DNA of 64,000 nucleotides from Halichondria panicea (GCF_963675165.1 NC_087380.1:1541803-1605802); one strand, 5' to 3'. Positions 11,598-24,780 are shown, counted from the stretch's first letter. Notes: generated by a model from the sequence alone, not told the origin. Program-made: numbers and translations.

Positions 11598-14500
11598 TTA
11601 TTGACTGTGGCGACCTCTTTGACCCCTCCAATGGAGCAGTGAACACATCCTCCGGAACAACCTTCATGATGACTGCTACCTACACCTGTAACACTGGATA
11701 CAATCTGACTGGTGATACAACCAGGACTTGTCAGGCTAATGGAACTTGGAGTGGGACTGCCGCTTGTACTCGTAAGTCTTCATTGTTTTCATGATCCCAT
11801 TATTATACCTATGTAGCTGTTGACTGTGGCTCCCTATCTGACCCTGGGAATGGAATTGTTGATGCATCCAATACCACCTTCATGAACACTGCTACCTACA
11901 ACTGTAACACTGGCTACAATCTGACTGGTGATACAACCAGGACTTGTCAGGCTAATGGAACTTGGAGTGGGACTGCCGCTTGTACTCGTAAGTTAATTGT
12001 TTTCATGATCCCATTTTTATACCTATATAGCTGTTGACTGTGGCTTCCTCTCTGACCCTGGGAATGGAATTGTTGAAGCATCTAATACCACCTTAATGAA
12101 CACTGCTACCTACAACTGTAACAATGGCTACAATCTGACTGGAGACATGACCAGGACTTGTCAAGCTAATGGAACTTGGAGTGGGACTGCTCCAACTTGT
12201 GAAAGTAGATCTATAATTATGTTGTTACATCTCTTGTTATTGTGTACCCTGTTTTATTTTCCAGTTGTTACCTGTCCAATCCTCCCTGCTCCCACCAATG
12301 GAATGGTTGATGAACCTAGAAACACCTTTGGGAGCAATGCCACCTACACCTGTGACACTGGCTACACTCTCAATGGAGACACTACCAGGACTTGTGGGAA
12401 CGATGGATCTTGGAGTGGCAGTGAACCAACTTGTAATCGTAAGTTTAGATTATATGCCTCGCAATCTCTAAGAACTCTTTCTTTTAGTTGTTGACTGTGG
12501 CCCCCTCACTGGCCCCTCCAATGGCTTGGTCACTGTAACTATTACCACATTCAGAGGCACTGCTGTGTATACATGTAACAATGGCTACAATCTGACTGGT
12601 GATATGACCAGGACTTGTCAGGCTAATGGAACTTGGACTGGGACTGTTCAAATATGTGATCGTAAGTCCTTTACCAGTAAATGAGACTCTTCGTACTTGG
12701 AAAATGAACTTGCGAATAATTATATGCATAGCTTGTTTTATAATGCCATTCTTATACTCTGTAGCTGTCAACTGTGGTGACCTCACTGACCCCACCAATG
12801 GAGCAGTGAACACATCCTCCGGAACCACTTTTAATATGAACGCTACCTACACCTGTAACACTGGCTACAATCTGATTGGAATTACGCCCAGGACTTGTCA
12901 GGCTACTAATGAAACTTGGAGTGGCAGTGAACCAACTTGTGAAAGTACGTTTTCACAAATATATCTGATCATTGCGTACACTGCTGCATTGCTATGTACA
13001 CAAACAAAGAGCAGAGTGTTCTTCATAAATACACAATCGAGTGTAAAACAACTATGGTACGTCATTGTCTTCTCTGCAGTTGTCACCTGTTCAATCCTCC
13101 CTGCTCCCACCAATGGAATGGTTGATGAACCTAGAAATACCTTTGGAAGCAATGCCACCTACACCTGTGACACTGGCTACACTCTCAATGGAGACACTAC
13201 CAGGACTTGTGGGAACGATGGATCTTGGAGTGGCAGTGAACCAACTTGTAATCATAAGTTTAGATATATATTCCTCGCAATCTCTAAGAACTCTTTCTTT
13301 TAGTTGTTGACTGTGGCCCCCTCACTGGCCCCTCCAATGGCTTGGTCACTGTAACTATTACCACATTCAGAGGCACTGCTGTGTATACATGTAACAATGG
13401 CTACAATCTGACTGGTGATATGACCAGGACTTGTCAGGCTAATGGAACTTGGACTGGGACTGTTCAAATATGTGATCGTAAGTCCTTTACCAGTAAATGC
13501 GACTCTTCGTACTTGGAAAATGCACTTGCGAATAATTATATGCATAGCTTGTTTTTATAATGCCATTCTTATACCCTGTAGCTGTCAACTGTGGTGACCT
13601 CACTGACCCCACCAATGGAGCAGTGAACACATCCTCCGGAACCACTTTTAATATGAACGCTACCTACACCTGTAACACTGGCTACAATCTGAATGGAATT
13701 ACGCCCAGAACTTGTCAGGCTACTAATGAAACTTGGAGTGGCAGTGAACCAACTTGTGAAAGTACGTTTTCACAATTATATCTGATCATTGCGTACACTG
13801 CTGCATTTGCTATGTACACAAACAAAGAGCAGAGTGTTCTTCATAAATACACAATCGAGTGTAAAACAACTATGGTACGTCATTGTCTTCTCTGCAGTTG
13901 TCACCTGTTCAATCCTCCCTGCTCCCACCAATGGAATGGTTGATGAACCTAGAAATACCTTTGGAAGCAATGCCACCTACACCTGTGACACTGGCTACAC
14001 TCTCAATGGAGACACTACCAGGACTTGTGGGAACGATGGATCTTGGAGTGGCAGTGAACCAACTTGTAATTGTAAGTTTAGATATATCATATGCCTCGCA
14101 ATCTCTAAGAACTCTTTCTTTTAGTTGTTGACTGTGGCCCCCTCACTGGCCCCTCCAATGGCTTGGTCACTGTAACTATTACCACATTCAGAGGCACTGC
14201 TGTGTATACATGTAACAATGGCTACAATCTGACTGGTGATATGACCAGGACTTGTCAGGCTAATGGAACTTGGACTGGGACTGTTCAAATATGTGATCGT
14301 AAGTCCTTTACCAGTAAATGCGACTCTTCGTACTTGGAAAATGCACTTGCGAATAATTATATGCATAGCTTGTTTTTATAATGCCATTCTTATACCCTGT
14401 AGCTGTCAACTGTGGTGACCTCACTGACCCCACCAATGGAGCAGTGAACACATCCTCCGGAACCACTTTTAATATGAACGCTACCTACACCTGTAACACT

Positions 14501-17500
14501 GGCTACAATCTGATTGGAATTACGCCCAGGACTTGTCAGGCTACTAATGAAACTTGGAGTGGCAGTGAACCAACTTGTGAAAGTACGTTTTCACAATTAT
14601 ATCTGATCATTGCGTACACTGCTGCATTAATAGTTAATTCAATCATATGAATATGTTCACTTAGAATCAATGAATGTCTGAATATCCATTGTGTCTGATT
14701 ATCGGTGCCTTGCTCTATTCAGTTAAATATTTCAGATTCTACAGCTCAGTCAGAATAGTGATTGAAAAATACGAAAATTTCAAGTCCACCATAATTATTA
14801 AAATAACCCACTAGCTATAACTGCAGCATGTATGTACCGTATTACTAACCTTGCGAATGAACCAAATCAGCAGAAAAATTAACCCTTTATGATCTAGCTA
14901 TTGCGTTCTGGCAAGAATCGTGTGTATTTACTAGTACTATAATTTAGGTTTTGCGATTTTATTGTTGCGAATTGATTAACCCTAGCATATGTTTATAGTA
15001 ATACGGTATAGATCTGTCATCCTGATTCCCTAGTTGTTGACTGTGGAGCCCCTCCCACTATTTTTGACGGCAGTAGGACACTAGCTGGTACAACATTTGG
15101 AGAGATGGCCACCTACACATGCACCACTAGTGGGTTCAGTATCTTTGGATCAGCCACCATAACTTGTCAGGCTAATGGGAGCTGGGAACCTGAGCCAGCC
15201 TGTACTATGGGTCGTGAGTTATTGTCTGAGTGTATTAGGCTGGTCTAGTTACTCTGTTCTGTGCAGCCATTGATTGTGGCCCACCTCCCTCTGTTTCTAA
15301 TGGCTCTCCTGGAGCACCCTCACCTGACACAATGCTCGATGGAATGGTGACCTACACCTGTGACACTGGGTATGAGGTCTCCACTGGAGTCACCACAGCA
15401 ACGGCTACCTGTATGGCCAATAGGGTGTGGGAGACTGTACCAACTTGTCAACGTACGTTATATAATTATGTTCAGAATTCCATTACGGCATTTATTTTTT
15501 CGATATACACTGCCACTCGTACAAAAATAGCGTAGACTATCATGTACACAATGTACTTCCTTCATGTACGTGTTCATGCATGTGTGTAAAGTACTCGCAT
15601 GCACTATTATAGTTCTTCCTGCATGCAAGCGGTAATGGCAGTGCATGAATGGTAGAGTAGTGCGAAAATTCTCTCATGGTTGAAGTGAGTTTAAAACTTT
15701 CTCAATATTCTGCTGACATATCTGAATCCGTTTTTAGTGGATAATTGATGGGAACTGATCGTCCCGACAACCTCACTCTCACAAATGACATTACTGGTGG
15801 AAAAGAGCAAATTTGCCTGAGCCTGATACTCGTAAACATTATCACATCATAATTATGTAGACTTTGAGACAATTAACTCATTGACAGTAAGGGCTTTTGC
15901 GAGCATTATAGTGAACGTACTCAATTAATGATAAAGACAATGCTCCATCCATGCATGGCTGCATATTTCACGACTATACCAGAAAACCCACTCAGCACTT
16001 GTGCTATATGTATCAGTGCTGTACACAATGGTTCATTGATTGGTTGTAACTGATGAGTTCAGAGTTCAGAGTGGACAGTTCAAATGCAATCTTTACACAG
16101 GCGAGACTGCCGGACTTTAAGATTGCATCCTCACACTCCTTCACAGTCATAGCATCTGAATTATTTTTTTTCTCTATAGGCGTAGTTTGCGAAGCTGAAC
16201 AGGATTCTGTATGGGGGCTTGTGTTCCCTACCACTTTGGCTGGCTTTTCTTATTCCCAGCAATGCCCACAAAATGGAAATGGAACAACTTTAGGTATGTA
16301 ACACCATGTGAACCAATAAATGGTCCACTGCTGCATAAAACACCTTATGAATGTTTCACCATTGAGCATATACAATCAAGCATTCCATGTGACTGTGTGT
16401 GCGTTGATGTGCACGTATAATTAATAGGAACTGCAACTCGTTTCTGTACACTGGGTGGTGTATGGGAAGCAGTTAATACAGATAACTGCACTAGGGAAGT
16501 AATCATCTCACTTAATAACACGGTAAGTCTTTGCAGTTACTATGTGCACTGTCATAAGATATACTGTAACCATTCATGACGAATTTAACGATCTTTCACC
16601 CAGCTATTTTTCTATTCTCCATGCATTCAGGCAAATGAACTATTTTCTAGAAATGCATCTCAGAACAATGCATCTCAGAACGAAGTTGACAACCTTCTTG
16701 TTTCTCTTGCGGAGGCTACTAGTGTAAATGCAACAGGAGGCTCAACCATATTCCCCCAAGACCTCAGCACTACTAATTTGATCGTCAAGTCAAGTGTGAA
16801 TTACCTCATTCAAAATGTAGAAACTGCTAGTCCCATGTCTTCTCTCAATTTCAGTGAAGTAAGCTAATTATATTAGTGAAGCACTTCCTTTTTGTTAAAT
16901 AGTTGTGTCTTGTAGGAAGTTATGAACGTTCTCAACAATGTTTTGGATGAGAGGAATACCGGAGGATGGGAAAGATTGCAAGAGGTATAATAATGGCACA
17001 GATAAAGATAATTCACTGACAATCAATTATGCTTCAGGATTCTTCTGCTGAGAGTCAGCAATTGTTGTTGAGTGCTGAGTTATATGGTCAGTATGTGTCC
17101 TCGGCACTAAGGAGTGAAGGTGTGGATACAGGCAACGTGACGGAGATCACCCTTATGAGACAGAACATCGGTATGCGTGTACTTCACCATTTGCTATAGA
17201 TATATTCGTAAAGTTGGTTTGAAGTATTATTATGATCTTTCCAGTATCATAATCAAGGAGCATTCCACACAAAGTCAATTTCTAGTCTGTTGCTATGTAT
17301 CCAGACCTGACCTTTTGTACTACGCCTTGCGCACTCGCAAATGAAGTCCAAGTTAGATAAACCACACCCACTCGTAGAGTATACATCTTAGATTCTCTTG
17401 GCTTACTCTCGTAAGCAAAAAGTACACTAACTCCGTTATTATGCCTCAAGGCGTAGCCGCACGAGGAATACAGTAAATCAAGCTGACTGTGTGTGTGTGT

Positions 17501-17770
17501 GTTCCAGCTGTAACTGCTCAACGGTTGCAATGCGACAAAAACTAACAATTTCTATAGGCTTCTAGCGACGTTCTCTTGGATTTTGATTCGTGGATTAGCA
17601 AACTAAAGCTTTTTTCTCGAGTTCTGGCTAGTTTGACTCACAGTGAAGGCTGTTGCAGTCTCTTCAAAATCTTTCATAGTACCATCTGTGCGCACACATT
17701 TTATTCAACGTTTGAGTTAGCCTTGCACTAAAGTGCTAGCTGTTTGTTAGCTACATGAATCAGGAAAGAG

Positions 17771-17810
<40 letters not shown>

Positions 17811-20800
17811 TCTGAGTAGGTGTGGTGTTATAATTATGCATTTACTACATGTCCAGTGCTAGCTGCAATGGAAGTTGACACCACTAGTTTGGATAACATT
17901 ATCTTTCCTGAAGTTGTTAAAGTCAGTGAAGAAACAGGCTCAGCTCAAACTGTGATACCAGCTACTCTTCTTGCGGAGAGAGGCGCTCTAGGTATTCTAT
18001 ACACGCTCAAGTTGGTGTTAACCATTGATTTTGTTTATCCATGTCTGTCTCAATTTCAGAGGGGGGTGTTACAGCAGTCAACATTCTGTTCTCCAACTTG
18101 GAGGATTTTCTTCCAAAAACTAACCTCGGAATGTACGTTCAGTACCTAAAGTTATGTTTTACTCAGTCTTATTGTATTGTTTATACAGGAACACAACCAG
18201 ACCAGTTTCACAGGTTATTTCTAGTCAAGTCTTCTCTAATGTGAAGTTAAATAACTTCCAGACAAAGGCAACCTTCAGATTCACCACCCAAAAGGTAATT
18301 TATTTATACAGTTTGAATTATGAGCGACACTAATTGATATGCGTGCAGTTTTCTGAAGATGAAGTAGCCGAAAATGCCAAATGTGTATTTTGGAGTGTTT
18401 CTAGGTGAGCTGTTCTTTTAATGTTTATTGTTAACAATTATTGTTATTTTGTCAGTGATGCGGCGAACAGCATGTGGTCCACGGAAGGTGTGACTACAGT
18501 AAGTGTGGATGAAGACTCGCAAATGAGAGTATATAATATTGTCTGTGAGAGCAGTCATTTCACCGCATTTGCTGTTCTAATGGATGTTACTGGAGCACTG
18601 AATGTGAGCATTATATATGCAGCGAATACTAATTTACTTGGATCAGTCTTTATAATTATAATGCTTGGTCCTTGATCTTCTGTAGGATACAACTGCAGAG
18701 ATCAGGTTTGCTCTATCGGTGGTAACTTATGTTGGTTGTTCCATCTCCATCTTCTTTCTTCTGTTGTCTATTGTCTATTTCTTGACATTGAGGTAATTAT
18801 AGGACTATAGATATAGCTTTGTTATAAAACTTTTACCATGCTGTTGATGTTTAGAAGAGAACTGCTGACCAAGGTTCATAACTTCATTCATTTTAACCTG
18901 TCAATTTCGTTGCTCCTTGGTTACGTGGTGTTCTTGTCAGGAGTAGAGACTGCTGTGGCCAACAAGGTGCATGTCACTTGAGTCTTATATGAGTATTTTA
19001 GCTTGTGCAGAGTATACTCGAACAATATGAAATGATTCGTATATCGAGGTGACCATAATTCAGAGTGGAGAATTAATAAAAAAAGTCTACTATAATTATT
19101 GATCTTTTAATTTACCATGACTTGCAGGGAGCGTGTGTGTTTGTGGCTGTTCTCCTTCACTACCTGTTCACTACTGTGTTCTTTTGGATGCTGTGTGAGG
19201 GAATTATGCTCTATCTGATGTTGGTGCTTGTCTTCAGCCAAATATCCAAAAAATGGTGGATATTCTTTATTATTGGATGGGGTAAATTATTTCGTACTGA
19301 ATGCATAATAATTATACACAATCTTAATAGCTACATGAATGTACACATAATTATATAAATACCATATATCTTCTAATTTATCGGACACTTCATATTACGG
19401 ACACTTTTTTCTGGGCAAATTTTGTTGTTCCAATACAGCGGACATGCACTCTGGTCCTTTAATTTTACTGGCCGGTAAACCAAGCAACGTATAGCTTTAT
19501 TAGATAGCTTGCATGAGGATTAGCGCTAGTGCAACTGTTCAGTCGCACATGCATGCACTGTACTATTAGCTCGCATGCAGTTGTATAATTATAGTATGCC
19601 TGTTCTGACCTCACGTGTACAATAAAGATCTGTTCCAGTTTATACCCAGACAATTTCCTGTTGTAGAAAATATATACGGTATAGTTGTATTGCAGCTATA
19701 ATTATTACTTTCTTTGCGACTGTCAATGAAATAGACCTCTCTACAAATTTACGGAGCCAGTGAATTACTTATACTCCTCAAAGCAAGGTGGAGGATTCAT
19801 CTATTTTTATATGCATGTGCGGTGAACGCCGGTGATGAATATAGCATTCTGCCGAGTGTATTGGGTATAATTATGTTTCTTGCAGTTGTTCCAGTGATAC
19901 CGGTGGCTATATCTGCTGCACTAATTCATGACCAGTATGGCACAGAAGAGTAGTAAGTTTCTATTGTAAATGGAAAGCTCGTCTCTAATTCTGATACAGC
20001 ATACAGTGTTTCTCCCAATAAATTTCCATATTTTTAACCTTTACAGCTGACAATATTGATTTGTCCCCTTTATACATTCAGTTGTTGGATTGCTGTTGGT
20101 GCCGGTGATAAAGGAGCGATATGGGCATTTGTTGTACCAATGCTACTAGTTGTTCTGGTGAGATCTCTAGCTTGCAATGCCATTTGGACTAGTGTTCTTT
20201 CAAATAACAATAGCAGTTTTTAAGAGTACATCTGTATGGAATGAACTATATAATTGTATCATGTATAATTTTATTTTGTATTATTTTAGTATACTGTATT
20301 TTAGAATGTTCTGGTAGATTGTCTTGTACTAGGTGCTAGTTGTTATATATTAGAACCTTCTAGTAGCTGTTTTGGAATTTTGTGTAACTATTCTGTTGAG
20401 ATGACTCAGAGAGGTACGTAATCATTTTTTTAAGTTGACTGAAATGTACCTTATGATGACTATATATACCTGCATATACATACAGGTGAATATATTCTTC
20501 CTCCTGGCTGCTTTGCGCAGTGTCTATAGACGAGAAAGTCAACCATGCAACGAAGTGGAAAAAAGGAATCTTTACAGTTATTCTCGTGAGTATGTCAACT
20601 CTCATGCATCATTTAGTAACATGTTGATCCCAATGTTTGTATATATGCGTGCAGACAACTCTTCAAGGCCACCTTAATTCTCCTTCCATTGCTCGGGCTG
20701 ACTTGGGTGTTTGGACTACTCTCAGTCAACAGGAGCACTATTGTGTTTGCATGGTTGTTCTCTATCTTTAACTCACTGCAAGGCCTATTCGTATTCATTT

Positions 20801-21765
20801 TCCATGTGCTCAGGAGTGAAAAGGTGCGTTGTATATATAATTTATATATATACGCAGTCAAGTAATTTAGCATTTTTACTAATTTTTAGGTCACAAACTT
20901 CATAAAGCAGTGCAGAAACAGAATCGATAGTATTGCATCAACTTCTTCGTCAGGAAAAAACAATCTCAGACTGGTATAATTATATATAGGAGCCCCTTTT
21001 ATTAAGTATAGTACAGACATTCGAGGGGCTTAATTTTCGATGTTTTCGTGGGTTAGCAATCCTACCCACGAAAATTAAGTTCATGAAAATTGTTCCAATA
21101 TGTATCTGCTATAACGTGCGAAGAGTAAAGGCGTGGCTTCTGGTAAGCATGCGTCAACCCACAAACATTGTGGAACAAAATGCTTTTAAATGCTTTAAAT
21201 TTCGTGGAAATGAAATATAAGTGCCTCAAAAATTTCGCGCTATATTATATGGTAGTAGTTTTTGGCTGCTTTATAAATATAAATATATTTAATATATATG
21301 GTAGAGGTGCTCATGCACATGCATGCATGCTTGGGAGTCCAGGTGTATTTTTTGTGCGCTTTTAATTAAGGGCCTCTATAAGCATGCATGCATGCATGTG
21401 TGTGTGTCAAATCGATACTCATTATAATTTTTTATAGCAATAATAATTATATTGATGATAATTATAGGTGCCAGACTTTGCATGAAATGCATGTATCTAT
21501 TATGCAGAGCAAGAATTCGACGAGTGGTGTTCAGCTCAAGCCAATTGCAAGTAACTCTAGATTCAGCAAACACAATCATAGTACCGTGCAAGACGAAGCC
21601 ATTAAAGTCGATGATACTGTATCTGAGTCCGGCTTAGAGATGTCATACATTGCTGAATTGCTTGAAAATGATCAAAACTGGCACACAAATGTGATCTTTA
21701 ATGATCATTGGATGAACGATGCTTCATACTCACAGGAAAACCTTGAAGCACGGCTAATTGCATAG
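11598..21765 (+). CDS. Adhesion GPCR with 14 CCP domains, HormR, GAIN/GPS and 7TM
   Basis: CCP exons: 11598-11771, 11817-11987, 12031-12204, 12265-12438, 12488-12661, 12765-12944, 13080-13253, 13304-13477, 13582-13761, 13898-14071, 14125-14298, 14403-14582, 15034-15213, 15267-15452. The hormone-receptor domain is split over 16180-16293 and 16428-16522 ([18 protein letters not shown]). GAIN: 16631-16858, 16916-16984, 17038-17170, 17857-17991, 18060-18132, 18189-18294. GPS: 18349-18404 and 18456-18603, with CVFW and [11 protein letters not shown]. 7TM: 18686-18792, 18855-18966, 19128-19281, 19886-19952, 20082-20157, 20486-20589, 20655-20823 (TM6 [16 protein letters not shown]7 [20 protein letters not shown]). 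Cytoplasmic tail: 20890-20973 and 21475-21765. The family is cleaved at the GPS before Thr and couples to G proteins. The GPS here lacks two of its four usual Cys. CCP7 has a mutated splice donor (AT at 13254). The true start may lie upstream (9152). The junction of the CCP array to HormR is phase-compatible but needs transcripts. Confidence 0.85.
12265..14582 (+). repeat. Triplicated three-CCP cassette
   Basis: A unit of about 815-821 bp holding three CCP exons and their introns occurs three times: exons starting 12265/12488/12765, 13080/13304/13582 and 13898/14125/14403. Exons and introns are nearly identical between units, so the expansion is very recent. Antisense ORFs here are by-products of the repeat. 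Confidence 0.9.
14835..15008. mobile_element. MITE, TACCGTATTAC family
   Basis: Begins TACCGTATTACTAAC and ends TTATAGTAATACGGTA, with interior TTGCGAATGAACCAAATCAG and TTGCGATTTTATTGTTGCG. It sits in the intron before CCP13 of the adhesion GPCR gene. The remainder of intron 14583-15033 is AT-rich. Confidence 0.7.
15453..16179 (+). other. Intron between CCP14 and HormR exon
   Basis: 727 bp, no domain or repeat that I can name. Both flanking splice sites are phase 1, which supports joining the CCP array to the receptor core. Confidence 0.5.
17440..17775. repeat. Dispersed repeat shared with 49270-49615
   Basis: About 330 bp (GTTCCAGCTGTAACTGCTCA, GCTTCTAGCGACGTTCTC, TTTTGATTCGTGGATTAGC, GAGTTAGCCTTGCACTAAAG) matching 49270-49615 in the same orientation, with a (GT)n run near its start. 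It lies in a GAIN intron of the GPCR and is followed by an (AT)n run at about 17773-17806. Probably an old transposon copy. Confidence 0.7.
21011..21253. mobile_element. MITE, TACCGTATAGCGCG family (degenerate)
   Basis: Shares TTCGAGGGGCTTAATTTTCG, GTGGGTTAGCAATCCTAC, AAAGGCGTGGCTTC and AATTTCGCGCTATA with the intact copy at 32824-33055. It lies in the last GPCR intron. Confidence 0.65.
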
Positions 21766-22880
21766 ATTATACTCACTGTTTTTTCACTTGCAGTGTCGCT
21801 ATAATTATATATACTATATACTAGCGGAATGAATTATTCAAGTCCATATAATTATATACTAGCTGTTTGTATAATTAAGACTTGTAGATTTAGTCACCTT
21901 TTTATTTTTGGTTCGTTTAAAACACGATGCCAGGAATTCAAGTGCACTTTATAATGAAAGAAATCTCTATGAAAAAATTATTACTGGAATCTCTATAAAA
22001 CGGAATTTGAATTGGGAACAAGCTTTTTGGTATTAATGTAATCATAGATCATGCCTATATAAAATTATTAAGCCATAACTGCTCTCCCAGTATAGCTCGG
22101 CCGGCTTTGATCATAGACATTTGTTACTTTTTACTAATTATATGGCAGACAATGTATTGTAGAGATTTCTACCATCGATGAGCCAGATAAAGAATTAACT
22201 GGACATGTACTTACACACCCAGGAATTAACTGGGAGGCATTAATAAATTATTGCCTACACACGCAGCAGACCTTATAGTACTCGACTCAACAGCGTGCAT
22301 TATTAGCTAGATATAGTATTATAGGATCATTTTATCAACCTTTAACACAAAAATCAGGGCGCGACAAGCATGCAGTCACACTTCCAAATTTACTGCACAA
22401 AACGTAAGCATAATTCATTAGTGACTTTTTGACCCTGTCCGACCTCCCCTGTTGATTGTCACCTCTCGTAGTGACACCACCCTTACACATGACTACCCCT
22501 CCCCCCCTACTCCTAAACGTTAAACTATATACTATATATAGGGCGCATCCAGGATTTTATACATGCATCCCTTAATTATGCATAACCCTGCCACATGTAA
22601 AGTTCTGTAAAGGCATTCCAGAATCGTGCAACTAGTGACTGATAATCAATGCACGAATCTTAACACAATTAATGTGTACCAGTATAATATCCATTCCAAT
22701 CTTGCGTAGAAACTTCACCCGTTGCTGCAGTGGCTATAAATTATAATGAACAGAGAGGGGAACGAATGTAAGCTCCCTAAGCGTTTATTTTATTATTTTA
22801 TACAATTCAGCATAACAGCACAGGATTTACACAATTACTAGATATAAAGTGCACCCTAAAGAATATGTACAGAAACATTT
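21766..22880. other. Spacer after the GPCR gene
   Basis: AT-rich, with no ORF or domain that I recognise. No clear AATAAA near the stop. Confidence 0.4.
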
Positions 22881-23490
22881 AAATACACTGATAGTAACAA
22901 TATCTTCTGTATATTGTGTGTACTAACAAGTTTGTTCCATAAAGTTACAGCATGTGGGAAGAATGAGTATTCATTGGTATTGATGTTTAAAGTCTATCAT
23001 GTCGTGTAAAATTTTGTACAAGTGACACATTAATTCTTGCAATTAATCTTCTTGTCTCTAGAGTTGTAATTAAGACCAGATGCTGACAGTAGTCTAGATT
23101 CCTGCTTAAGATCCCACTGTCTCAGACACACTCTCATGCAATGGCAAATCTCTGTACTTTTTCCAGGTTTTTTATATCAATTCTATATGATGGGGACTCC
23201 ATACTTTTCCATAATTATTGTGGCCTCACAAGGCTCTTATACATAGTTCAAGAGAGTGGATGGAGATGCATTGGTTGAGAACCTCTGATCAATTAGTTTC
23301 AAATGGCAGTAATATGTGGGTGCCAGGAGAGATCATCAAATAATGTGAGTCCCAGATGCTTGTAATTTGGAACCTGCATGTTGAGCAGTGAGGTCTTTTT
23401 GGAGACAAACATAAACTTGCATTTTGTCACATTACAGCGATCAATGCAGCAATCACCTCTGGACAACACTAGCTCCATACAGTCTTACAT
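22880..23490 (-). pseudogene. Relic of non-LTR retrotransposon reverse transcriptase C-terminus
   Basis: On the minus strand, broken frames read KCKFMFVSKKTSLL, VPNYKHLGLTLFDDLSWHPH, MYKSLVRPQ, DIKNLEKVQRFAIA and LRQWDLKQESRLL, in the order expected for the region after the catalytic core of jockey/CR1-like reverse transcriptases (YKYLG, DLSW..H, L..SLVRP, LE.VQ). Several stops interrupt it. No endonuclease or catalytic motif lies within reach, so it is a 5'-truncated dead copy. Confidence 0.6.
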
Positions 23491-23582
23491 TACTACAAGT
23501 TTCATGTCTCCTACAGCAGATGCAATCCAGTAGGCTCATAATTACCTAGTACATAATATACAGCTATATACACATGATAATG

Positions 23583-24687
23583 CAGGGCCGTAAGAAGATT
23601 TTTTAGGTGGGGGGGCAGAAAAAAGGAATACACCCTCTCTTTGCGACGCATGGGGTGGGTCTCAGAGATAAACAGGAGAAAGATACATAAATGAAATAAT
23701 CTGCATGTGAGAGCTATAGCAAAATAGTTTATTCGACGTGGAAGCAAAGTCACGAGCAACTGCTTCAAAGTCAGTTAGCAAACCTTGTGTATATCCGACT
23801 AGAAAAACATTTGCAATGTGAAAAATTGCTAGGATTGGCCAGGGGAACCACAAAAAAGCGTGGAAACAAGAAATCAGACGAGAGCATAACTCCAATCCGT
23901 TACAACGTCAATCACATGTACTGGTAGTTTTCCATGTTTTTCCGGTCAATATACCACGCAATTTTTACTGGTGGGGTGATGACCAATCCCTATATATTTA
24001 TTATACATCCATTTTGTGCGGGTATAATTATAATCATGATGATTTGTGATGAATTAATACATGCAGTGTTGAGCACAGGTTACTGTCTTAGGTACACACA
24101 GTCCATCCATGTGTAGTAACATGCACGGACATACTGGTGACCTGCTGTGGTGGATGGAAGCTGGTAGATGGATCTGGAACACAGTCTATATACTATGTAT
24201 TGTACATGTTCATGACGTTGTAACGGATTGGAGTTATGCTCTCGTCTGATTTCTTGTTTTCACGCTTTTTTGTGGTTCCCCTGGCCAATCCTAGCAATTT
24301 TTCACATTGCAAATGTTTTTCTAGTCGGATTCCCTTTCTTTTTCAGTACAGAATTATAAATTTACGTATCATGACATACATAAGTGGAACGTCAAGAGGC
24401 AGTACAGAAGTTCAAGAAGAGAAGACAGGACTAATCAGATATCTTCTCGAATATCTCTGGACTAATAATTATAGTAATGAGTAACTTGATATTGCTTGAT
24501 ATGTTGAATTTGTGTTAAATGACAGCCATTTTAATTAAGAGCATGATATCTAGCCAGTGCATATGCATGCCTGTCAGAGAAAGGGAGCTAGAGCTGAACA
24601 GTGTGAAGTACATAGGTGCTCTGCCCCCCAGGTTTTCAGAGTGGGGGGGGCAGTTGCCCCCCAGCCCCCCTGGCTCTCACGGCCCTG
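23583..24687. mobile_element. DNA transposon-like element with CAGGGCCG ends and TAATG target duplication
   Basis: Starts CAGGGCCGTAAG and ends CTCTCACGGCCCTG, flanked by TAATG on both sides (23578-23582 and 24688-24692). Runs of G and C follow the two ends. Inside is a long inverted repeat of about 115 bp (about 23801-23917 and 24213-24329; ATCCGACTAGAAAAACATTT against its reverse complement), probably a second element nested within. No transposase frame. Confidence 0.7.
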
Positions 24688-24737
24688 TAATGATATGCAA
24701 AGCTCTACTGCGAGATATAATTATATTACAAGTCATA

Positions 24738-24780
24738 GTGGGTTTGGTAAAGATCATTAGTGGAACAACTTCGAAACAGA
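24738..24780 (+). promoter_or_regulatory. Orphan family upstream box
   Basis: GTGGGTTTGGTAAAGATCATTAG in shortened form, then TGGAACAACTTCGAAACAGA. No leader exon follows; a fold-back element begins 20 bp later. With the membrane/tail relic at 25893 it marks a dead family member. Confidence 0.5.

Noticed and set aside
12484-14366. Repeated antisense ORFs of about 80-114 codons over the CCP array
   Set aside because: They are mirror images of repeated CCP exons, include intron sequence and carry no domain; they exist because the sense strand is repeated.
12265-14582. Regular repeats considered as a CRISPR-like array
   Set aside because: Units of about 820 bp contain exons and introns; there are no short repeat-spacer structures and the host is an animal.
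23934-24484. Hydrophobic ORFs inside the 23.6-24.7 kb element
   Set aside because: They overlap the inverted repeat arms and AT-rich loop; no domain and no conservation at the 42.3-kb copy.
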